Position numbers and translations under genes: made by a program. Shown piece by piece: positions 1 to 4,292 of a DNA stretch of 5,068 nucleotides (the first letter of the stretch is position 1; each line of letters starts with the position of its first letter). Source of the stretch: an uncultured Ruminobacter sp. (lineage in GTDB: Bacteria > Pseudomonadota > Gammaproteobacteria > Enterobacterales > Succinivibrionaceae); assembly GCA_900767005.1 (NCBI GenBank), contig CAAFXL010000379.1, forward strand, positions 1-5,068, in the 5' to 3' direction. Below the pieces are notes generated by a model. It did not search any database and had not been told where the DNA came from. It saw only the letters and a list, made by a program, of their open reading frames with translations.

Positions 1-1
1 T

Positions 2-322
2 GCTTTTAATGGGGTTAATGATACCTTAGAGCCAGGATCTTTAGATAAAGTTATGGATCTATATAATCAGCCATCCACAGGTCGCCAAATTCTTGCTAAA
101 GCTTCAGCTTTATTATTTGGGATTATCCGCTACCATCCATTCTTAGATGCTAATAAAAGAACGGCTATTTTAGTAGTAACCACCTTTTTAAATATGAATA
201 ACTTTGACTTTGAATGCACTGAAGCACAATGTTATGACATAGTTGAAAAAATTGAAAAGGGATACTTAAGCCGTGAAGAGTTAAAAGAACAAATCTTTGG
301 TATAGTTATCCCTAGAGTCTAA
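2..322 (+). CDS. doc: Doc-type (Fic fold) death-on-curing toxin, 5' end missing
   Basis: Seen: the frame is open from base 2, the first full codon, to TAA at 320-322. The visible 106 residues are therefore the C-terminal part of a gene that starts before the window; the ATG at 53 is internal. The Fic core motif HPFLDANKRT is encoded at 134-163, preceded by a helix (AKASALLFGIIRY) and followed by a hydrophobic helix and an EGYLS-like tail typical of Doc proteins. Known of the family: phage P1 Doc has the same DANKR core, with K where AMP-transferring Fic proteins have G, and it phosphorylates EF-Tu to stop translation while the partner Phd neutralises it. Doc proteins are about 125 residues, so roughly 20 are missing here. 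Inference: a phd-like antitoxin gene probably lies just upstream, out of view. The gene converges on the tatD-family gene. The family call is firm; toxicity and the exact target are not shown by sequence. Confidence 0.88.
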   Translation, partial: AFNGVNDTLEPGSLDKVMDLYNQPSTGRQILAKASALLFGIIRYHPFLDANKRTAILVVTTFLNMNNFDFECTEAQCYDIVEKIEKGYLSREELKEQIFGIVIPRV

Positions 323-348
323 AAAATTATTTGAAAGTTAATCGAAAG

Positions 349-362
349 TAAGTTTTAACTTA
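349..362. repeat. Short AT-rich palindrome between convergent genes
   Basis: TAAGTT and its inverse complement AACTTA flank a two-base TT centre in the 83-base gap between the doc-like gene and the tatD-family gene. It has no T-run typical of an intrinsic terminator and could be a chance palindrome in AT-rich DNA. No other signal is evident in the gap apart from the hairpin at 393-414. Confidence 0.3.
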
Positions 363-392
363 TAAAATAAATTACGTAAACTTATTCTAACT

Positions 393-414
393 AAGCTTTA
401 ATTTTCTAAAGCTT
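393..414 (-). terminator. Weak hairpin overlapping the tatD-family stop codon
   Basis: AAGCTTTA at 393-400 pairs perfectly with TAAAGCTT at 407-414 around a six-base loop; the TAG stop of the minus-strand gene (406-408) lies at the edge of the right arm. The eight-base stem has only two G-C pairs and lacks a clean T-run on either strand, so it is at best a weak terminator or 3'-end stabilising hairpin between two convergent genes. Confidence 0.3.
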
Positions 415-1191
415 TACTTTAAATAGCTCACTAAAGTTCTTTGAAGTTTGGTTGCATACCTCTTCGTAACTTACTCCCTTAAGTTCGGCTACACATTTTG
501 CAGTATATGAAACAAACGCAGGTTCATTTGGTTTACCACGCTTTGGTACTGGAGCAAGATATGGACTATCAGTTTCAACGAGCATGCGATCAAGTGGCAC
601 GTACTTACAAGTTTCACGAATTAGATCTGCATTCTTAAAAGTTAAAATCCCTGAAAATGAGATATAGTAACCAAGGTCTAATGATTTTCTAGCTGCTTCC
701 TTATCCTCGCAAAAGCAGTGCATTTGCCCACCAATATCACGAGCATCAATTGCTCTAATCATATCTAAGCAATCATTGATGGCGCCACGAGCATGAATGA
801 TTAATGGCTTATTCATTTCTTTAGCGATAATAATTTGTCTTTCAAAACTCTTTTTTTGGATATCCTTAGTTTCTGGAGCACAAATATAATCAAGCCCCGT
901 TTCCCCTAACGCGATTACTTTATCTAGAGCTAGATTTTTTTTCATATCATCTTCTGACCAATTTTGGTTAGTCTCATTAACATTTTCAGGGTGCATTGCA
1001 CAAGCTGCATAAACCTCTTTTAATGGTTTAACTAGTTCATACATACTAGTAAATTCTTCAAGACTTGTTCCTGCACATAAAAAATGAGTTACCCCCATTT
1101 CATGAGCTTTATTTAAAACATCATCTACATCTTTATGTACGGTTTCATAATCAAGGCTATCTAAATGGCAATGAGCATCTACTAAAAACAT
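406..1191 (-). CDS. ycfH: TatD-family metal-dependent hydrolase, YcfH type
   Basis: A complete 261-residue protein, close to E. coli YcfH (265 residues), with a nearly identical start (MFLVDAHCHLD). Seen: the amidohydrolase TIM-barrel metal ligands are all present: H7 and H9 in DAHCHLD, E97 in ALGETGLDY, H133 in PLIIHAR, H158 in MHCF and D208 in VETDSPYLAPVP. The tail RGKPNEP is also family-typical. Known: TatD-family proteins are cytoplasmic divalent-metal-dependent hydrolases; TatD itself has 3'-5' DNA/RNA exonuclease activity, while the physiological role of YcfH is unsettled. The start is chosen because residue 1 aligns with the family start; upstream on this strand is a weak purine-rich TTAGAG. 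The gene is transcribed divergently from hinT across 179 bases and converges with the doc-like gene. Codon use resembles hinT, which fits a core gene. No lesion is seen. Confidence 0.95.
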   Translation of the reverse strand: MFLVDAHCHLDSLDYETVHKDVDDVLNKAHEMGVTHFLCAGTSLEEFTSMYELVKPLKEVYAACAMHPENVNETNQNWSEDDMKKNLALDKVIALGETGLDYICAPETKDIQKKSFERQIIIAKEMNKPLIIHARGAINDCLDMIRAIDARDIGGQMHCFCEDKEAARKSLDLGYYISFSGILTFKNADLIRETCKYVPLDRMLVETDSPYLAPVPKRGKPNEPAFVSYTAKCVAELKGVSYEEVCNQTSKNFSELFKVKL

Positions 1192-1312
1192 CTTTATTCT
1201 CTAATTAATTATTAAAAATATTAAAACTTAACTCTAAAAATTTGCGGTTATTGTAAGATATTCCTTGGAACTTATAAAGCTAAAAATCATTGATTAACTA
1301 TTTAAATTCAAG

Positions 1313-1341
1313 CTTACAAAAATAAAAGTGAGTGCTATAAT
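1313..1341 (+). promoter_or_regulatory. Sigma-70-type promoter of hinT-lpoB with extended -10
   Basis: The -10 box TATAAT at 1336-1341 is a perfect consensus and is preceded by TGC at 1333-1335, giving an extended -10 (TGnTATAAT). Seventeen bases upstream is CTTACA at 1313-1318, a four-of-six match to TTGACA. The start of transcription would fall near 1348, leaving a leader of about 23 bases before hinT. The -10 lies between inverted half-sites TGAGT (1329-1333) and ACTCA (1343-1347). Confidence 0.75.
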
Positions 1342-1358
1342 TACTCAAAATTTTTATT

Positions 1359-1363
1359 AAGGA
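1359..1363 (+). promoter_or_regulatory. Ribosome binding site of hinT
   Basis: AAGGA lies seven bases before the ATG at 1371, ideal spacing, and fixes the hinT start. Confidence 0.8.
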
Positions 1364-1370
1364 TAAACTT

Positions 1371-1718
1371 ATGTCAAACGAAACTATATTCTCAAAGATT
1401 ATTCGCCGTGAAATCCCTGCTGATATTCGTTATCAGGATGATGATGTAACTGTTTTTGCTGATATCTCTCCAAAAGCTAAGGTTCATCTATTAATCGTTC
1501 CTAATAAAGTAATTCCTACTGTTAATGACATTGAAGAAGCTGATGCTGCATTAATTGGTAAATTAGTGTTAACTGCTAAGAAGATGGCAAAGGAATTAGG
1601 CATTGCAGAAAATGGTTATCGTTTGATCATTAATTGCAATAAAGATGGTGGTCAGGAAGTTCCTCACCTTCATATGCATTTACTTGGTGGTCAAAAGCTT
1701 AATGGCTTTGGTTTCTAG
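1371..1718 (+). CDS. hinT: HIT-family purine nucleoside phosphoramidase HinT
   Basis: A complete 115-residue HIT protein. Seen: the N-terminus (ETIFSKIIRREIPADI) is almost that of E. coli HinT, and the histidine triad H99-x-H101-x-H103 followed by LLGGQ occupies the same residue numbers as in E. coli. Known: HinT hydrolyses nucleoside 5'-phosphoramidates and aminoacyl-adenylates in the cytoplasm as a homodimer, through nucleotidylation of the middle active-site histidine (H101). The C-terminal tail after the triad (QKLNGFGF) is four residues shorter than the 119-residue E. coli protein and differs in sequence; this tail is known to influence substrate preference, so specificity may differ. 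The gene has a good promoter and ribosome binding site and is followed after 14 bases by lpoB, so the two are very probably co-transcribed. The start is fixed by AAGGA seven bases upstream. Codons are mostly CGT/CGC for Arg and ATT/ATC for Ile, unlike the genes at the right end of the window. Confidence 0.97.
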   Translation: MSNETIFSKIIRREIPADIRYQDDDVTVFADISPKAKVHLLIVPNKVIPTVNDIEEADAALIGKLVLTAKKMAKELGIAENGYRLIINCNKDGGQEVPHLHMHLLGGQKLNGFGF

Positions 1719-1721
1719 GGG
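1717..1721 (+). promoter_or_regulatory. Ribosome binding site of lpoB overlapping the hinT stop
   Basis: AGGGG begins inside the TAG stop codon of hinT (1716-1718) and lies 11 bases before the ATG at 1733. The overlap suggests that ribosomes finishing hinT help initiate lpoB. Spacing is on the long side, so the site is moderate in strength. Confidence 0.55.
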
Positions 1722-1732
1722 TTAAATAGATA

Positions 1733-2386
1733 ATGTTAAAGAAACTTGCCGTAATTGCTCTTTCAATTATGTTTCTTAATGGTTGTGCTCTACTAGATGC
1801 TTTTAATCAAGATAATAGTAAGAAAGCTCAAGTTAAGACTTTAGAGGTTGATAGCAGTAAACAAAAACCAAAACCTAAGCCAAAACCTAAGCCTAAGCCA
1901 ATTAAACCTTCTCAGGTTGAAGAAACTCCAGTTGTAGAACCAGAAGAACCAACACCTGAAGAAGTAGTTGTAGAGGATAATCAAGCTTGTAACTATACTC
2001 CTGATGATGCTTACAATAAGGTATCTAGTATAGCTCAGGAAGCAATTACTAAGTTCTATCCTCGTCAGCCAAACTTAACTTTGGTTTACTATGTAACTGC
2101 TGATGATAAAGTTTGTAAAGATGGTGTAAGTTTAACTAAAGCTCTAAAAAATGAATTAGATCGCACAGATAGATTTAATTTAGTAAGCTCTTCCCTTGAA
2201 AAGAAGATTAAAGAGCAACATAACAGTGCCTCAAATGCTTACCTTTATCGTATTGCTAAAGCTCAAAATATTGACTATGTAGTAAGTGGTCAAGCTAAGA
2301 GTCAAGGCAAAGGTGCAATGATTACGATTAAAATTACTGATACCAAGACTGGTTCCGTAGTTTGGCAGAAATCAAGAAACCTATAA
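1733..2386 (+). CDS. lpoB: LpoB-like outer-membrane lipoprotein, activator of PBP1b
   Basis: A 217-residue lipoprotein with the architecture of E. coli LpoB (213 residues). Seen: a signal peptide (1-17) ends in a lipobox LNGC with C18 as the lipidated residue; alanine at +2 argues for Lol transport to the outer membrane. A disordered linker (about 25-85) holds six Lys-Pro repeats at 45-56 and then an acidic Pro/Glu stretch at 63-81. The globular domain (about 87-217) aligns by eye with LpoB, including RFNLVSSS (E. coli KFTLVSAQ), IDYVVSG (AQYVLYS) and a final TGSVVWQK (TGEIIWSG). Known: LpoB spans the periplasm to stimulate the transpeptidase and glycosyltransferase of PBP1b. C86 and C128 could form a disulfide; I recall no such pair in E. 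coli LpoB. It follows hinT directly, where E. coli has ycfL in between. LpoB identity is inferred from architecture, context and by-eye alignment; another member of the family is possible. Confidence 0.85.
   Translation: MLKKLAVIALSIMFLNGCALLDAFNQDNSKKAQVKTLEVDSSKQKPKPKPKPKPKPIKPSQVEETPVVEPEEPTPEEVVVEDNQACNYTPDDAYNKVSSIAQEAITKFYPRQPNLTLVYYVTADDKVCKDGVSLTKALKNELDRTDRFNLVSSSLEKKIKEQHNSASNAYLYRIAKAQNIDYVVSGQAKSQGKGAMITIKITDTKTGSVVWQKSRNL
1868..1897 (+). repeat. Tandem 12-base repeat coding for the Lys-Pro linker of LpoB
   Basis: The unit CCAAAACCTAAG occurs at 1868-1879 and exactly again at 1880-1891, followed by a half unit CCTAAG at 1892-1897. Each six bases encode Pro-Lys, so gain or loss of units keeps the frame and changes only linker length. 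The exact DNA identity suggests recent slippage expansion. Confidence 0.75.
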
Positions 2387-2413
2387 GTTAAAATTAAATT
2401 AAATTTTTAAAAT

Positions 2414-2443
2414 ATGAGCAAAAGTGATTTTGCTCATTTTTTT
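2414..2443 (+). terminator. Strong intrinsic terminator after lpoB
   Basis: ATGAGCAAAA at 2414-2423 pairs perfectly with TTTTGCTCAT at 2428-2437 around a GTGA tetraloop (GNRA class), followed by TTTTTT at 2438-2443 and more T-rich DNA. It lies 27 bases after the lpoB stop and closes the hinT-lpoB unit. Read on the minus strand the stem is followed by ATTTTAAAAATTTAATTT, so it may also stop weak transcription from the right. Confidence 0.92.
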
Positions 2444-2474
2444 ATTATTTTTTATCTGTATTCATGCCAAATAG

Positions 2475-2489
2475 CTCCTAAATTAGGAG
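2475..2489. repeat. 15-base palindrome in the lpoB / ATPase intergenic gap
   Basis: CTCCTAA and TTAGGAG flank a single central base. As RNA it could form only a five-pair stem with a five-base loop and has no T-run on either strand, so it is not a convincing terminator; a protein-binding site or chance are both possible. The rest of 2444-2591 holds no gene that I can support. Confidence 0.3.
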
Positions 2490-2710
2490 AAAAATTTAGA
2501 GGTTAAATGTAAAGGTATAGAGGAACTTTTAAATACATTTACTTTCCTCACCATTAATTTATAGGTAGACATTTGAACTTAGTAATGATAACTAATCCGT
2601 CTCTTTAAATAAGAATTGGCAAAATTTAGGAATAGCACCAAATCTACCATCTAAATAAGCTTCACCTAAAAGGTTATCGACCCCCTCTTTAAATCTATCA
2701 AGTGGATAAA

Positions 2711-3727
2711 TTATGGTGGAGTTTTTAGAATCCTTCTTGGTAAATATGATTTCATCTTTACAATAAAATCATCTGATAAAATAAAGTTCTCATAAGTTGA
2801 GCATAAAAGCAGGATTCTTTTATCTTGATTAGCTTTCATAAATAACTCTAAAAATCTTTGGGTTAATTTTGGGTGCCAACTTCTATCTATTTCATCCATC
2901 GCAAAAATTAAGTCATCATTATTTATTAAGAGAAGATTTACTAAAAGTAAAAATCTTTTAGTTCCTTCTGATTCAGAAGCAAAACTAAAATCAAAACTTG
3001 AATTATCATGTTTTAAAACTATAGTACTAATATTAGGTTCTTCATGAGGAAATAGTTTTACTAGATATAAACCATTATTAATTTTCCAAATTAATTGCTC
3101 GCACTTTGAAACTAAATTTTTAAATCTTTGATTTAGAGTTTTAAAAAATCTACTAAATTCTTCTGAAGAAACCTCATTATGTAGTTCATTAATTGAAATT
3201 TGCTTAAGATTTATCTCAGAAATACCAAAATCTAAAGACCTAATTAAGCTTCTTATTTTTTCAAGTGAGTTTTCATCACTATAGGCATCAATATTTAGAA
3301 AACCTTCATAATTAGGAATAACTATGATGTTATTTATTAACCAATCATAAACATTTTTAAAAACTAAAAATCCCGACTTCTCATTAAACTTTTTATCATT
3401 ATTAATGTAGGTTAAAAAGAGCTCTTCTTTTTGATCTAGAAAATCTTCAGAATAAACCTTAAATCGATTTAGTTCAGCTTGATTTAATTTTATTCCATCG
3501 CCTAGAGTAACCTTAGAATCAAAGTCTCTTATAAAAATATTTTTAGAAGAACCATCTTCTAATAATTCATAAAGGTACTCTTCAATAATTTTACCTTGAG
3601 ATAAAATTAGTGAAAAACCATAAGCATAAAACTTATCACCTACTGAAAACTCTAATTCAAATAAACTTTCTTTTTCTTTATTTTCTGCTTTATTTTTACA
3701 AAAATCCTCAGAAAATTTAAAAGTCAT
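2711..3727 (-). CDS. Large C-terminal open fragment of the broken AAA ATPase
   Basis: An open frame of 338 residues from ATG at 3727 to TAA at 2711-2713; an automatic caller would report it as a gene. It lacks Walker A but holds the middle domain, the signature SESEGTKR (251-258) and Walker B FAMDEID (275-281). The ATG is an internal methionine of the original gene: the frame stays open upstream for nine codons to the TGA at 3755-3757, and no ribosome binding site precedes it. The last 14 residues, from MKSYLP onward, are out-of-frame noise after a one-base loss; the real C-terminus continues in the next frame to 2592. Without Walker A this fragment should not bind ATP normally. Confidence 0.7.
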   Translation of the reverse strand: MTFKFSEDFCKNKAENKEKESLFELEFSVGDKFYAYGFSLILSQGKIIEEYLYELLEDGSSKNIFIRDFDSKVTLGDGIKLNQAELNRFKVYSEDFLDQKEELFLTYINNDKKFNEKSGFLVFKNVYDWLINNIIVIPNYEGFLNIDAYSDENSLEKIRSLIRSLDFGISEINLKQISINELHNEVSSEEFSRFFKTLNQRFKNLVSKCEQLIWKINNGLYLVKLFPHEEPNISTIVLKHDNSSFDFSFASESEGTKRFLLLVNLLLINNDDLIFAMDEIDRSWHPKLTQRFLELFMKANQDKRILLLCSTYENFILSDDFIVKMKSYLPRRILKTPP

Positions 3728-3754
3728 CCCATCACTTAATAAAGCTTTAATTAA

Positions 3755-3952
3755 TCAAAGAGCTTTTAGGATATTAGATTTTCCTGAAGCATTGGCTCCA
3801 TAAATCACACCATGTTTTAAAAGGCTTACATCTTTAATCTTAATTTTATGGTCTTCATGTTTTCTTATTTTACTTGATGAAATCATGGATAATTCTTGTT
3901 CTTCATCAAAAGATTTAAAATTTTTAACCTTAAGTTTATTAGCATAAACCAT
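3755..3952 (-). CDS. N-terminal open fragment of the broken AAA ATPase, with Walker A
   Basis: A 65-residue open frame carrying the ATPase N-terminal strand (LKVKNFKSFDEE) and Walker A GANASGKS at 52-59, ending at TGA right after NILKAL. The same frame continues beyond the TGA as LIKALLSDG into the larger fragment, which shows that the two were one gene. The start is supported by the family-typical N-terminus. A peptide of this size is unlikely to fold as an ATPase alone. Confidence 0.7.
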   Translation of the reverse strand: MVYANKLKVKNFKSFDEEQELSMISSSKIRKHEDHKIKIKDVSLLKHGVIYGANASGKSNILKAL

Positions 3953-3954
3953 GA

Positions 3955-3960
3955 CTCCTT
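3955..3960 (-). promoter_or_regulatory. Shine-Dalgarno of the broken ATPase, unusually close to ATG
   Basis: On the minus strand AAGGAG ends only two bases before the ATG at 3952 (AAGGAGTC-ATG). The match is strong but the spacing is well below the usual five to nine bases, which would be expected to weaken initiation. No better in-frame start is seen nearby. Confidence 0.5.
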
Positions 3961-4124
3961 AATAAAAAACAATAAGAATTTACAAAAAGTATTTCATTAA
4001 ATTACATTTAAAAATATAACCAATAATAATAATTTTAAGCCTAAATACAAAATATAGATTTTAAGTTTTAAGAAATTTCATATTTCCTATAATTTGCAAC
4101 TAATACAATATTTTTTTAAATTTA

Positions 4125-4133
4125 TGATATAAT
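4125..4133 (+). promoter_or_regulatory. Possible extended -10 promoter element
   Basis: TGATATAAT is a perfect extended -10 (TGnTATAAT). No good -35 lies 16-18 bases upstream; the nearest candidate, TTGCAA at 4094-4099, is 28 bases away. Transcription would start near 4140 and read through the foldable segment at 4157-4236 toward the AAA-like gene. Confidence 0.4.
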
Positions 4134-4156
4134 AAAAACATAAATACATATTTTAT

Positions 4157-4236
4157 ATGGCAATCGATAATAAAGAAAAGATCAATATTGTTCAAATAAT
4201 CACTTTTAAAAGAATCTCTCTTTCTTTTACTGCCAT
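4157..4236 (+). repeat. Nested inverted repeats, possible structured transcript
   Basis: ATGGCA at 4157-4162 is matched by TGCCAT at 4231-4236, and inside this AAAGAAA (4172-4178) pairs with TTTCTTT (4221-4227) and AGAT (4179-4182) with ATCT (4214-4217). The loop holds the palindromes CAATATTG (4183-4190) and CTTTTAAAAG (4203-4212). T-rich DNA follows (TTTTTT at 4245-4250). The fold is AT-rich and only the outer stem has G-C pairs, so chance is a serious alternative. Confidence 0.3.
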
Positions 4237-4251
4237 TTCTTAAATTTTTTG

Positions 4252-4263
4252 TATAATTATAAT
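4252..4263 (+). promoter_or_regulatory. Tandem TATAAT boxes before the AAA-like gene
   Basis: Two perfect TATAAT hexamers abut at 4252-4257 and 4258-4263. A transcript would start about 20-25 bases before the ATG at 4293. The -35 is poor: TTTACT at 4226-4231 matches four of six positions but with a 20-base spacer to the first box. Confidence 0.5.
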
Positions 4264-4292
4264 GTTACTTAATTTTAAATATGGAATATAGT

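Larger units (their letters stand above)
2592..3952 (-). pseudogene. Broken RloA/AbiLii-like AAA-family ATPase (COG1106)
   Basis: Reading the minus strand from ATG at 3952 to TAG at 2592-2594, one coherent ATPase of about 453 residues appears if two lesions are undone: an in-frame TGA (3755-3757) directly after the Walker A region, and a missing base near 2757-2759. Seen in order, in reconstructed numbering: N-terminal strand LKVKNFKSF, Walker A GANASGKS (52-59), an ABC-like signature SESEGTKR (about 326-333), Walker B FAMDEID with D353 and E354 followed by RSWHP, a switch region with Y387 where the family normally has His, and the tail LYLDGRFGAIP-like motif (YLDGRFGAIP) near the end. Known: COG1106/AAA_15-AAA_21 proteins include RloA and AbiLii-type phage-defence ATPases, often paired with a RloB-type TOPRIM nuclease. 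No such partner is seen here. Inference: a decaying defence gene. A sequencing error is possible for one lesion but less likely for both. Codon use is rich in ATA and AGA, unlike hinT. Confidence 0.85.
3953..4292. other. AT-rich divergent intergenic region
   Basis: About 340 bases separate the minus-strand ATPase pseudogene from the plus-strand AAA-like gene. The DNA is extremely AT-rich, so promoter-like strings arise easily. Supported or plausible content: a Shine-Dalgarno for the left gene (3955-3960), an extended -10 (4125-4133), a possible folded segment (4157-4236) and tandem -10 boxes before the right gene (4252-4263). No convincing minus-strand promoter for the pseudogene was found. 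A 28-codon open frame at 4157-4243 lacks a ribosome binding site and is not called a gene. Confidence 0.6.

Noticed and set aside
53..322. Doc-like gene starting at the ATG at 53
   Set aside because: The frame is open upstream to base 2 with Doc-like residues (DTLEPGSLDKVMD), so the ATG is internal and the true start is outside the window.
2504..2541. TAAATGTA / TACATTTA inverted repeat with a 22-base spacer
   Set aside because: Eight AT-rich bases with a long loop and no T-run; flanking GAGG/CCTC pairs require unequal internal loops. Not enough to call an RNA or operator.
2483..2572. 29-codon minus-strand frame (starts MSTYKLMVRK) just after the ATPase stop, as a small gene or RloB remnant
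   Set aside because: No ribosome binding site before its ATG, no recognisable TOPRIM motif, and such short frames are expected by chance.
2751..2761. Programmed ribosomal frameshift joining the ATPase tail
   Set aside because: The site GTAAAGATGAA is not a recognised slippery heptamer and no stimulatory structure or upstream Shine-Dalgarno is seen; the separate TGA lesion upstream makes mutation more likely.
3755..3757. TGA as a recoded sense codon (Trp or selenocysteine)
   Set aside because: No complete gene in the window ends in TGA (stops are TAA or TAG), which is suggestive, but every Trp seen is TGG, no other in-frame TGA occurs in intact genes, and the same gene also carries a frameshift. 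Decay is simpler. No selenocysteine-insertion-like hairpin was identified.
3953..4150. Several TATAAT-like boxes on the minus strand as a promoter for the broken ATPase
   Set aside because: In DNA this AT-rich such boxes are frequent, and none had a convincing -35 at proper spacing.
4157..4243. 28-codon plus-strand frame (starts MAIDNKEKIN) as a small protein gene
   Set aside because: No Shine-Dalgarno sequence, no recognisable family, and it coincides with inverted repeats that explain the pattern as well.
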